From Prorocentrum cordatum (taxonomy: Eukaryota > Sar > Dinophyceae > Prorocentrales > Prorocentraceae), in assembly GCA_963575745.1 (NCBI GenBank), contig CAUYUJ010022526.1, forward strand, positions 450,652-514,651: a stretch of DNA of 64,000 nucleotides, read 5' to 3'. Below are positions 1-10,439 of this stretch, one piece after another (within the stretch, counting starts at the first letter, position 1; each line of letters begins with the position of its first letter). The notes under the pieces are model-generated. The model searched no databases. It was not told the DNA's origin and worked only from the letters and a program-made list of their open reading frames with translations. Both the position numbers and the translations under genes were made by a program.

Positions 1-89
1 CCTTCCTATTTCAAGAATCTATATTTTTTGTTTTTTTTGGGGGCGGGCGCAAACCTAATCTACTTCTAGGGTTTGGTTGTCACTTCCCT

Positions 90-2313
90 GGGCGACGCTG
101 GTCGCTCGGCCCCTCGGCTGGCCCCATTCCTTGGTTTTGATTGTTTTGTTTGTTTTCGCTTGTCCGTCGGCTGCACTGGTCGCCCCAGTGTCGCCCGCCG
201 CCCCGCGGTCGCTCGGCCTGGCCCCACTATTTGGTTTTGTTTGTTTTTGTTTGTTTTCGCTTGCCCGTCGGCTGCACTGGTCGCCCCAGGCTCGCCCACC
301 TCCCCGCGGTCGCTCGGCCCCTCGGCTTGCCCCATGCAATGGTTTTGTTTTTTTTTGTTTTGTTTTTTTTCGCTTGTCCGTCGGCTGCACTGGTCGCCCC
401 GGGCTCGCCCACCTCCCCGCGGTCGCTCGCCCCCTCAGTTTGCCCCATTCCTTGGTTTTGTTTGTTTCTGTTTGTTTTCGCTTGTCCGTCGGCTGCACTG
501 GTCGCCTCAGGCTCGCCCGCCGCCCCGCGGTCACTCGGCCCCTCGGCTGGCCCCATTCCTTGATTTTGTTTGTTTTTGTTTTTTTTCGCTTCTCCGTCGG
601 CTGCACTGGTCGCCCCAGGCTCGCCCGCCGCCCCGCGGTCGCTCGGCCCCTCGGCTGGCCCCATGCACTGGTTTTGTTTGTTTTTGTTTGTTTTCGCTTG
701 TCCTTCGGCTGTACTGGTTGCCACAGGTTCGCCCGCCGCGTCTCGGTCGCTCGGCCCCTCGGCTGGCTCATTTTTTTGTTTTGTTTGCTTTTGCTTGTTT
801 TCGCTTGTCCGTCGGCTGCACTGGTCGCCTCAGGCTCGCCCGCCGCCCCGCGGTCGCTCGGCCCTTCGGCTGGCCCCATTCCTTGGTTTTGTTTGTTTCT
901 GTTTGTGTTCGCTTGTCCGTCGGCTGCACTGGTCGCCCCAGGCTCGCCCGCCGCCTTTCGGTCGCTCGCCCCCTCGGCTGGCCCCATTCCTTGGTTTTGT
1001 TTGTTTTTTGCTTGTTTTCGCTTGCCCGTCGGCTGCAATGGTCGCCCCGGGCTCGCCCGCCGCACAGCGGTCGCTCTGCCTTTCGGCTGGCCTCATTCCT
1101 TTGTTTTGTTTGTGGTTGATTGTTTTCGTTTGTCCGTCGGCTGCACTGGTCGCCTCAGGCTCGCCCGCCGCCCTGCGGTCGCTCGGCCTCTCGGCTGGTC
1201 GATTTCTGTGTGTTTGTTCGTTTCGTTTGTTTTCGCTTGTCCGTCGGCTGCACTGGTCGCCCCAGGCTCGCCCGCCGCCCCGCGGTCGCTCGGCCCCTCG
1301 GCGGGCCCCATTCATGGTTTTGTTTGTTGTTGTTTGTTTTCGCTTGTCCGTCGGCTGCGCTGGTCGCTCCAGGCTCGCCCGCCGCCCCGCGGTCGCTCGG
1401 CCTCTCGGCTGGCCCCATTATTTGGTTTGGTTTGTTTTTGTTTGTTTTCGCTTGTCCGTCAGCTGCACTGGTCGCCCCAGGCTCGCCCGCCGCCCCGCGG
1501 TCGTTCGGCCCCTCGGCTGGCGCAATTCGTTGGGTTTGTTTGTTTTTGTTTGTTTTCGCCTGTCCGTCGGCTGCAATGGTCGCCCCAGGCTCGCCCGCCG
1601 CCCCGCGGTCGCTCGGCCCCTCGGCTGGCCAGATTCGCTGGTTTTCTTTGTTTTTGTTGGTTTTCGCTTGTCCGTCGGCTGCACTGGTCGCCCTGCGCAC
1701 GCCCGCCGCCTTTCGGTCGCTCGGCACCCCGGCTGGCCCCAGTCCTTGGTTTCGTTTGGTTTCTGTTTGTTTTCGCTTGTCCGTCGGCTGCACTGGTCGC
1801 CTCAGGCTCGCCCGCCGCCTTTCGGTCGCGCTGCCCTGCCCCTCGGCTGGCCAAATGCTTAGTTTTGTTTGTTTTTGTTTGTTTTCGTTTGTCCGTCGGC
1901 TGCGCTGGTCGCTCCAGGCTCGCCCGCGGCTTTTCGGTCGCTCGGCCCCTCGGCTGGCTCATTTCCGTGGTGTTGTTTGTTTTGGTTTGTTTTCGTTTGT
2001 CCGTCGGTTGTACTTGTGGCCCCAGGCTCGCCCGCCGCGTTTCGGTTGCTCTGCCCCTCGGCTGGCCGAATTCAATTGTTTTCTTTGTTTTGTTTGTTTT
2101 CGCTTGTCCGTCGGCTGCACTGGTCGCCCCAGCCTCTCCCGCCGCTTTCCGGTCGCTCGGCCCCTCGGATCGCCAAATTCATTGGGTTTGTTTGTTTTTG
2201 TTTGTTTTCGCTTGTCCGTCGGCTGCACTGGTCGCCCCAGGCTCGCCCGCCGCCTTTCGGTCGCCGGCTGGCCCCATTCCCTGGCTTTCTTTGTTTCTGT
2301 TTGTTTCGCTTGT
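90..2313 (-). repeat. 108-bp satellite array 1 (reverse orientation)
   Basis: About 20 head-to-tail copies of a unit near 108 bp. On the plus strand each copy has a T-rich part (GTTTTGTTTGTTTTTG), the core TTCGCTTGTCCGTCGGCTGC, then CTGGTCGCCCCAGGCTCGCC and CGGTCGCTCGGCCCCTCGGC. Measured spacings of the CGCTTGTCCG word are 113, 108 and 108 bp. Because 108 is 36 codons, stop-free frames run through the array on both strands in several frames (for example 77-3169), but those translations repeat the same 36 residues and are not protein evidence. The outermost units are the most diverged. Confidence 0.93.
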
Positions 2314-2330
2314 AGGGAATGGGGCCAGCC
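2266..2330. repeat. Inversion hinge between satellite arrays 1 and 2
   Basis: Array orientation flips at about 2313/2314. The words GGCTGGCCCCATTCCCT and AGGGAATGGGGCCAGCC are exact reverse complements on either side of a spacer of about 31 bp that is the T-rich part of one unit. Arrays 1 and 2 together form a head-to-head inverted repeat of about 4 kb. Confidence 0.9.
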
Positions 2331-4083
2331 GAGGGCTCCGAGCGACCGAAAGGCGGCGGGCGCGCGCAGGGCGACCAGTGCAGCCGACGGACAAGCGAAA
2401 ACAAACAAAAACAAACAAAACCGATGCATTTGGCCAGCCGAGGGGCCGAGCGACCGAACGGCGGCGGGCGGGCCTGGGGCGACCAGTGCAGCCGACGGAC
2501 AAGCGAAAACAAACAAAAACAAACAAAACCAATGAATTGGGCCAGCCGAGGGGCCGAGCGACCGAACGGCGGCGGGCGGGCCCGGGGCGACCAGTGCAGC
2601 CGATGGACAACCGAAAACAAACAAAAACAAACAAAACCAATGCATTTGGCCAGCCGAGGGGCCGAGCGACCGAAAGGCGGCGGGCGAGCCTGAGGCGACC
2701 AGTGCAGCCGACGGACAAGCGAAAACAAACAGAAACAAAGAAAGACAGGGAATGGGGCCATCCGTGGGGCCGAGCGATCGAAAGGCGGCGGGCGTGCGCA
2801 GGGCGACCAGTGCAGCCGACGGACAAGAAAAACAAAACCAGTGAATTTGGCCAGCCGAGGGGCCGAGCGACCGAACGGCGGCGGGCGGGCCTGGAGCGAC
2901 CAGCGCAGCCGACGGGCAAGCGAAAACAAACAAAAACAAACAAAACCGATGAATTGGGCCAGCCGAGGGGCCGAGCGACCGCGGGGCGGCGGGCGAGCCT
3001 GAGGCGACCAGTGCAGCCGACGGACAAGCGAAAACAAACAGAAACAAAGAAAGCCAGGGAATGGGGCCAGCCGGGGGGCCGAGCGACCGAAAGGCGGCGG
3101 GCGTGCGCAGGGCGACCAGCGCAGCCGACGGACAAGCGAAAACAAACAAAACACACACAAAACCAGTGAATTCAACCAGCCGAGGGGCCAAGCGACCGAA
3201 AGGCGGCGGGCGGACCTGGGGCGACCAGTGCAGCCAACGGACAAGCGAAAACAAACAAAAACAAACAAAACCAGTGCAGTTGGCCAGCCGGGGGGCCGAG
3301 CGACCGCGGGGCGGCGGGCGAGCTTGGGGCGACCAGCGCAGCCGACGGACAAGCGAAAACACACAGAAACAGAGAAAGCCAGGGAATGGGGCCAGCCGAG
3401 GGGCAGAGCGACCGAAATGCGGCGGGCGCGCGCAGGGCGACCAGTGCAGCCGACGGACAAGCGAAAACAAACAAAAGCAAACAAAACCAATGCATTGGGC
3501 CAGCCGGGGGGCCGAGCGACCGAACGGCGGCGGGCGGGCCTGAGGCGACCAGTGCAGCCGACGGACAAGCGAAAACAAACAAAAACAAACAAAACCAATG
3601 CATTTGGCCAGCCGAGGGGCCGAGCGACCGCGGGGCGGCGGGCGAGCTTGAGGTGGCCAGCGCAGCCGACGGACAAGCGAAAACAGGGGCCGAGCGACCG
3701 AAAGGCGGCGGGCGTGCGCAGGGCGACCAGTGTAGCCGACGGACAAGCGAAAACAAACAAAATCAAACAAAACCAGTGCATTTGGCCAGCCGAGGGGCCG
3801 AGCGACCGAACGGCTGCGGGCGGGCCTGGGGCGGCCAGTGCAGCCGACGGACAAGCGAAAACAAACAAAAACAAACAAAACCGATGCATTTGGCCAGCCG
3901 AGGGGCCGAGCGACCGCGGAGCGGCGGGCGAGCCTGAGGCGGCCAGTGCAGCCGACGGACAAGCGAAAACAAACAGAAACAAAGAAAGCAAGGGAATGGT
4001 GCCAGCCGAGGGGCAGAGCGACCGAAATGCGGCGGGCGTGCGCAGGGCGACCAGTGCTGCCGACGGACAAGCGAAAACAAACA
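2314..4083 (+). repeat. 108-bp satellite array 2 with A-B-C higher-order structure
   Basis: About 17 copies of the 108-bp unit in forward orientation. Three subtypes recur in order: A (GGAATGGGGCC with AAAGGCGGCGGGCG and GTGCGCAG), B (AATTGGGCC or ATTTGGCC with AACGGCGGCGGGCG) and C (ATTTGGCC with GCGGGGCGGCGGGCGAG). From about 2,750 to 4,080 the order is ABC ABC ABC ABC A, a higher-order period near 325 bp. One C-to-A junction near 3,690 is shortened. The array stops abruptly inside a unit at 4083. Confidence 0.9.
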
Positions 4084-4234
4084 TTTCCGCTTCGCACCTT
4101 CTCTATCCAGACTTGGCAGACGCGAAGCGCGCAGGAGAAAAACTTCAATGCCACGAAGTGTGGCTCTTTTGGGGGTGCTGCATCTGCCACAGGCCACGGC
4201 AGCGTCTCCGCAAGGGAGAGCCACTTACCCCCCC
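4084..4234 (+). repeat. 150-bp direct repeat, left copy
   Basis: Begins TTTCCGCTTCGCACCTTCTC and ends GGGAGAGCCACTTACCCC. It is almost identical (one clear mismatch, CTTACC versus CCTACC) to 5425-5573. It abuts the end of satellite array 2. The pair encloses about 1.2 kb including the 121-bp array, so it may be the terminal repeats of a small element or the result of a local duplication. Confidence 0.85.
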
Positions 4235-4390
4235 GAAGGGAAGCGGATTGCGGCCAGCACGTTCGCCACGCGGGGAGGGCGGGAGGGGCCGCGAGAACAG
4301 CAGCCCAAACCAACCCAAGCCCGCGCGCGAAAAAAATAAGGAGCAAGGGAAAGCGAGAACGAAATAGCAAGACACGAGAAACACAGAAAG
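4235..4390. other. Short unique spacer
   Basis: GC-rich, then A-rich sequence between the left 150-bp repeat and the 121-bp array. I see no gene or motif in it. Confidence 0.5.
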
Positions 4391-5060
4391 CACATCAGAA
4401 TATCAGCTCGGAGCCACTCTGCGCGAGCGGACGGCACCTGAGCGTCACAGGGTTGCTTGGTTGCGGAAAACTGAGCGCACGGTGCGCCAGCGCAGCGGCC
4501 GACCGCACACCGCGACCCAAGATGCACAGCTCCGTGCCGCTCTGCGCGAGCGGACGGCACCTGAGCGTCACAGGGTTGCTTGGTCGCGCAACTGAGCGCA
4601 CGGTGCGACGGCGCGACGGCCGACCGCACACCGCGACCCAAGATGCACAGCTCCGTGCCGCTCTGCGCGAGCGGACAGCACCTGAGCGTCACAGGGTTGC
4701 TTGGTCCCGCAACTGAGCGCACGGTGCGCCCGCGCAGCGGCCGACCGCACACCGCGACCCAAGATGCACAGCTCCGTGCCGCTCTGCGCGAGCGGACGGC
4801 ACCTGAGCGTCATCACAGGGTTGCTTGGTCGCGCAACTGAGCGCACGGTGCGCGGGCGCAGCGGCCGACCGCACACCGCGACCCAAGATGCAAAGCTCCA
4901 TGCCGCTCTGCGCGAGCGGACGGCACCTGAGCGTCACAGGGTTGCTTGGTCCCGCGACTGAGCGCACGGTGCGCCGGCAGCGGCCGCGCACCGCGACCCA
5001 AGATGCACAGCACCATGCCGCTCTGCGCGAGCGGACGGCACCTGAGCGCCCCAGGATTGC
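4391..5060 (+). repeat. 121-bp tandem array
   Basis: About 5.4 copies. CTCTGCGCGAGCGGACGGCA starts at 4417, 4540, 4661, 4782, 4905 and 5021 (spacings 123, 121, 121, 123, 116). Each unit also holds CACCTGAGCGTCACAGGG, TTGCTTGGTCGCGCAACTGA and CACCGCGACCCAAGATGCAC. Copies are highly similar. Diverged relatives lie at 6690-7560. Confidence 0.92.
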
Positions 5061-5424
5061 TGAGTAATGAGCGACGAGGTCTGGCCCGAGCGCCCCAAGA
5101 CAGAGAACGCGGGGACTGCGTCGACAGAGGACGTGGATCTCGGCTGCGTGGGGACGATCCGAACCCCAACCAGAGGGACCGCGAGACGCGCGGCAGCATC
5201 CCCTGGGCCTGCGCGCAAGGAATCCATCGATTCAAAAGCAATGGAAAAGTAACAGGAGGTAACTCTTGGACAGGCAATGATCACCCAGGAGAGAATCGAT
5301 GCAAAGACGCTCCTGATCATCCAATGCCAACCAAACCAACCAGCCTGGAGCGAAGCAGATGGAGAACGAAGGGTGCCCGCGAAAACCTTGCTTCCCGAAT
5401 GCACAGCCTCCTCAGAAGCTCCGC
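5061..5424. other. Unique sequence inside the 150-bp repeat pair
   Basis: Non-repetitive within this window and lower in GC than its surroundings. A 61-codon frame at 5067-5252 has no recognisable motif. I assign nothing here. Confidence 0.4.
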
Positions 5425-5573
5425 TTTCCGCTTCGCACCTTCTCTATCCAGACTTGGCAGACGCGAAGCGCGCAGGAGAAAAACTTCAATGCCACGAAGT
5501 GTGGCTCTTTTGGGGGTGCTGCATCTGCCACAGGCCACGGCAGCGTCTCCGCAAGGGAGAGCCACCTACCCCA
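5425..5573 (+). repeat. 150-bp direct repeat, right copy
   Basis: Second copy of the repeat at 4084-4234, same orientation, about 99% identical. Such high identity suggests a recent duplication or insertion. Confidence 0.85.
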
Positions 5574-6689
5574 CAGAGGCAAAAGAAAGTTTGTGGATGC
5601 AGTATTTGAGTCAGCGGCTGAAGAGCCGCTGCCGCGGGCACCATTCGAGGCAAACTGCGTCCTCTGCACTGTTCCTCCGTGCAAAGGAAGTGGTTCGAAC
5701 GCTGCTTGCACGGCACGGCGTGGTCTGCTCTCCTGCGCGAACAGGTAACATTCGAATGAGCGTTTCATTTGCTTGATCCAGTCCGGTGTTGTGAACGGAT
5801 CCCTCTATAAGCTTCGCATGGACAGAAACTAGTGCGAAACAAGGCGGGGGCACGCTGCGCTCGTGCGATTGACGCGAAGCACCTGAGCGGCAGGTTTGCA
5901 CGAAATGGCGCGAAGGCCCCAAGACCAACGGGCGACGAAAGCCAAATCGCAGGCAATTGCTAAGCATGCGCGGCGCAGGCGCGCGAATCGCGAAATCGAG
6001 AATGCGAGTCTGGACACCTTGGCGCCGGAAATCCGCGCTGAATCGAGGCTCGGAAAGCATTCCTAGGCGCGCCAGCGCCAGAAGCAGCGCAGGGCCTGAC
6101 CACTGAATGGCAACCTGGCAACCAGTGAATGCTCTGCTGCTGCGCGCTCATCAAAGACGCTGCGCCAGCACTGAAAGCACAGAGTGCAGTCTTAGCGAGC
6201 ACGCGGAAGCGTAAATTGCGCTCGCGAATCTTCGGGGCACGCTGGCGCCAGAACCCAGGCCCCGTGCTCCAAATGCATTGCTGGCTGCGCAGGTGCAACG
6301 GACGGCGGCCGCGCGGGGCTGTTATCTGGAGCAGCACGCGCCACCTGCGCAAGGCAGGAGGTGCGAAGGGGCCAGACGGCGCAGCACCAATGGAGCGCTG
6401 CACGCGGTTGGCAACCGTGGCCAGGCGCTGCGCTGCGCAAGGCAGGCGGGGTGCAGAATGACGCGCTGCCACAACCTCAGTGAGCACAGGGTGATAAGCC
6501 AAACGCTGCACTCGCGAGCGGGCTGCACTGCATGAGTTGCAATCTGAGCGCGTTAGCGCCAGAAAGGCGAAATTGACACGCCATTGCGAGCCTGGGCGGT
6601 GGGCGCTGGGCAACCGACTTCAGAATGCAATTCTGGGTGGAGCGCCTAGGGGGATGAACGTGCAGCCTGCGTCGAAAGTCCCACGCGGC
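5574..6689. other. GC-rich degenerate sequence without a gene
   Basis: About 1.1 kb rich in GCGC-containing words such as GGCGCCAGAA and GCGCGAATCGCG. The texture resembles 13333-14186, as if an ancient repeat had decayed. The frames here overlap one another, are arginine/alanine-rich and have no recognised domain. Confidence 0.5.
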
Positions 6690-7560
6690 GCGCAACACCT
6701 GAGCGTGACAGGGTTGCCTGGTGCATGGAACGCGGCGTGAACCCAGACTCCCAAGCAGGGCGTGGCCGCCGACTGGGCGCCATGAGCCTGTTGCGTCGAA
6801 ACCTCCGCGCGGCTCAGAAGAAGAGCGCGCGGCACCTGAGTTGTTTCGAAAGAAGGTGGGCGCATACCCCCAGACAAAGAGCGGCCGCCGGCTTCGCGCC
6901 AGGAGCCTGCGTCGAGAGCTCCGCGCTGCTCAGACGAAGAGCGCGCGGCCCCGGGGATGGCACAAACCACGCAGCGCTGCCGCAGACACCCAAGTACGGA
7001 GCGGCCGCCAACTGCACCGCGAGCGTGCGTCAAAAGCTCCGCCCTCGTCTGATGAAGAGCGCGCGGCAAAACATGAGAAGCGCGCAGCACCTGAGGGTCA
7101 CAGAGGGCCAGGAAGAAATCGCGAGTGGCGTGGCTGCAGACCTCCAAAGCAGGGAGCGCTGCGCGAGCCTGCTGCGCACCGCTCTGAAGAAGAGCGCGCG
7201 GCACCTGAGCTCACAGGGCTGCTTGGCAGGAGGCGCGCGGTTTGGCTGCAGACACCGCCTAGGAGGCGACCGCCAACTGTACGCCGAAGCCTGCGTCGAG
7301 AGCTCCGCGCCGCTCAGAAGAGGAGCGAGCGTGAGCGCCACAGGGCTGCTCGGCAGAAGGCACGCGGCGTGGGCGCGGCCCCCCAAAGCAGGGAGCGGCC
7401 GCCGCCTGTACACCACGGAGCCTTGCGTGTCGAAAGTCCGCGCTGTTCTGAAGAAGAGCGCGCGGCACATAAGCGTGACGAAAACGCTTGGCGGAAAACA
7501 CGTGGCGCTGGGCGCTCAGACTCCCAGACTGGGGAGCGCCCGCGCACTGTTTACCATACC
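6690..7560 (+). repeat. Diverged tandem repeat related to the 121-bp array
   Basis: The word GAAGAAGAGCGCGCGGCACC recurs in variant form near 6811, 6929, 7047, 7183, 7313 and 7447 (spacing about 118-136 bp). It is followed by variants of CACCTGAGCGTCACAGGG and TTGCTTGG found in the 121-bp array. I read this as an old, mutated branch of the same family. Confidence 0.75.
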
Positions 7561-7599
7561 GAAGAAATTGCGCCCGGCGGCGCTTGTGGGCGGGCAGAG

Positions 7600-9487
7600 C
7601 TGGCGGGCGAGCCTGAGGCGACCAGTTGCAGCCGACGGACAAGCGAAAACAACCAGAAACAAAGAAAACCAGGGAATGGGGCCATCCGAGGGGCCGAGCG
7701 ACCGAAAGGCGGCGGGCGTGCGCAGGGCGACCGGTGCAGCCGACGGACAGGCGAAAACAAACAAAACAACAACAAAACCAGTGAATTGGGCCAGCCGAGG
7801 GGCCGAGCGACCGAACGGCGGCGGGCGGGCCTGAGGCGACCAGACCAGTGCAGCCGACGGACAAGCGAAAACATACCAAAGCAAACAAATCCAATGCATT
7901 TGGCCAGCCGAGGGGCCGAGCGACCGCGGGGCGGCGGGCGAGCCTGAGGCGACCAGCGCAGCCGACGGACAAGCGAAAGCAAACAGAAACAAAGAGAGCC
8001 AGGGACTGGGGCCAGCCGAGGGGCCGAGCGACCGAAAGGCGGCGGGCGCGCGCAGGGCGACCAGTTCAGCCGACGGACAAGCGAAAACAATCAAAAACAA
8101 ACAAAACCAGTGAATTGGGCCAGCCGAGCGACCGAGCGGCGGCGGGCGGGCCTGGGGCGACCGGCGCAGCCGACGGACAAGCGAAAACATACAAAAAACA
8201 AGCAAAACCGGGGCCGAGCGACCGCGGGGCGGCGGGCGAGCCTGAGGCGACCAGTGCAGCCGACGGACAAGCGAAAACAAACAGGAACAAAGAAAGCCAG
8301 GGAATGGGGCCAGCCGAGGGGCCGAGCGACCGAAAGGCGGCGGGCGCGCGCAGGCGACCAGTGCAGCCGACGGACAAGCGAAAAACAAACAAACACAAAC
8401 GAAACCAGTGAATTGGGCCGGCCGAGGGGCCGAGCGACCGAGCGGCGGCGGGCGGGCTCGGGGCGACCAGCGCAGCCGACGGACAAGCGAAAACAAACAA
8501 AAACAAACAAAACCAATGCATTTGGCCAGCCGAGGGGCCGAGCGACCGCGGGGCTGCGGGCGAGCCTAAGGCGACCAGCGCAGCCGACGGACAACCGAAA
8601 ACAAAGAGAAACAAAGAAAGCCAGGGAATGGTGCCGGCCGAGGGGCCGAGCGACCGAAAGGCGGCGGGCGCGCGCAGGGCGGCCAGCGCAGCCGACGGAC
8701 AAGCGAAAACAAACAAAAACAAACAAAACCAGTGAATTGGGCCAGCCGAGGGGCCGAGCGACCGAACGGCGGCGGGCGGGCCTGGGCGACCAGTGCAGCC
8801 GACGGACAAGCGAAAACAAACAAAAGCAAACAAAACCAGTGCATTTGGCCAGCCGAGGGGCCGAGCGACCGCGGTGCGGCGGGCGAGCCTGGGGCGACCA
8901 GTGCAGCCGACGGACAAGCGAAAACAAACAAAACAAACAAAACCAATGCATTTGGCCAGCCGAGGGGCCGAGCGACCGCGGGGCGGCGGGCGAGCCTGAG
9001 GCGACCAGTGCAGCCGACGGACAAGCGAAAACAAACAGAAACAAAGAAAGCCAGGGAATGGGGCCGAGCCGAAGGGCCGAGCGACCGAAAGGCTGGGCGA
9101 CCAGTGCAGCCGACAGACAAGCGAAAACAAACAAAGCACAAACAAAACCAGTGAATTGGGCCAGCCGAGGGGCCGAGCGACCGAACGGCGGCGGGCGGGC
9201 TCGGGGCGACCAGTGCAGCCGACGGACAAGCGAAAACAAACAAAAACAAACACAACCAATGCATTTGGCCAGCCGAGGGGCCGAGCGACCGCGGGGCGGC
9301 GGGCGAGCCTGGGGCGACCAGCGCAGCCGACGGACAAGCGAAAACAAACAGAAACGAAGAAAGCCAAGGAAAGGGGCCAGCCGAGGGGCCGAGCGACCGA
9401 AAGGCGGCGGGCGCGCGCAGGGCGACCAGCGCAGCCGACGGACAAGCGAAAACAAACAAACAACAACAAACAAAACCAGTGAATTGT
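7600..9487 (+). repeat. 108-bp satellite array 3 with A-B-C order
   Basis: About 17 units in the same orientation as array 2. Subtype order is mostly A-B-C (A near 7675, 8010, 8305, 8630, 9060, 9375). There is one extra C near 8840-8950 and one shortened C near 8215. The array ends mid-unit at CAGTGAATTG, immediately before TTGACGCTTCGCG. Confidence 0.9.
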
Positions 9488-9618
9488 TGACGCTTCGCGT
9501 ATCCCCACCAGCCCATCCAGAAACGATGCTCAGGGGAGTTGAGGTGATCAGGGAAGTCGGGGAGCATGCAGAATAACAGAGGGCGGGGGAAGCTGTCACA
9601 GACCCCGAGAGGGGGAGG

Positions 9619-9760
9619 ATGGAAGAGGAGTCGGCGTCGTCGTCGTCGTCGTCGGAGGAGGAGGACGAGGAGGAGGGGGAAGAGGAGGAGGAGGAGGAGG
9701 AGAAGGAGGACGGAGAAGGAGGAAGAATCGGAGGAGGAGGAGGAGGAGGGGAAGGAGCTT
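9619..9760 (+). repeat. GTC then GAG trinucleotide microsatellite
   Basis: A short run of TCG/GTC triplets followed by GAG/GGA triplets. It separates satellite array 3 from the CTCTTGGGG block. Glu-rich and Arg-rich frames through it are artefacts of the repeat. Confidence 0.9.
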
Positions 9761-10320
9761 CTTGGGGGTCTTTTGAGGGCCTCTTGGAGGGCTTTTTGGG
9801 CGCCTTGGGGCATCTTGGGCGCCTCTTGGGACCCTCTTGAGGCGCTCTGGGGAGCCTTCGGGGCGCTTTTGGGGCCATCTTGGAGGGAGTCGATCAAACA
9901 AGAGGGGGGGTTTAATTAGCGTCCCCCCTCGGAAGCCCCTTAAATCGCCTCTTGGACCCCTCTTGGAACGCTCTTGGAGTGCTCTTGGGCGCTCTTGGGG
10001 CCGTCTTGGGGCTCTTTTGGGGCTCTCTTGGGGCGTTCTTGGGCCATCTTGGAGCCATCTCCAGGCCTCGGAGAGCCATCGGAAGCGAAAAGGCGAGAAA
10101 GCAAAAATCATTGATTTTCCTAGGTTTTGGGACGATTTTGGCCTCTTCGGGGCCTCCTTGGGGAGCTGTTTGGCCACTTGGAGTTATCTTGGGGCCGTCT
10201 TTGGGCTTCTTGGAACCATCTTAGGAGCCATCGTGAGCGATCTTGCGCTATCTTGAGCCATCTTGGAGCTCATCTTGGGTTCTCTGAGGCGCTCTTGGAG
10301 CCGTCTTGGGCCATCTTGGA
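9761..10320 (+). repeat. CTCTTGGGG-type repeat block, copy 1
   Basis: Dense degenerate recurrences of CTCTTGGGGC, GCCTCTTGG and CATCTTGGGG every 10-20 bp. An A-rich core at about 10,080-10,135 (GAAAAGGCGAGAAAGC then AAAATCATTGATTTTCC) interrupts them. Blocks of the same design occur at 20,780-21,000, 24,000-24,900 and 60,850-61,480. Confidence 0.8.
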
Positions 10321-10357
10321 CGCTCTAACTACCCGCGGCCCCCCCCGTCCAGGTCCA

Positions 10358-10379
10358 GGGGAGGGGGTAGGGGGAGGGG
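10358..10379 (+). other. Potential G-quadruplex
   Basis: Four runs of four or more G separated by one or two bases, followed by TAAACCCC. This fits the simple G-quadruplex consensus. No function is implied. Confidence 0.5.
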
Positions 10380-10439
10380 TAAACCCCTCCCCAAGGGGGA
10401 AGAGGGAGGGGTGGAAGAGGATCTGCTCTAGACCACCTA

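Noticed and set aside
77-3169. 1030-codon plus-strand frame and similar long frames in 1-12 kb as a giant hydrophobic repeat protein
   Set aside because: It follows the 108-bp satellite exactly, is open on both strands in several frames, and switches amino-acid pattern at the inversion hinge.
4391-5060. CRISPR-like array
   Set aside because: The whole 121-bp unit repeats with no unique spacers. The genome is eukaryotic.
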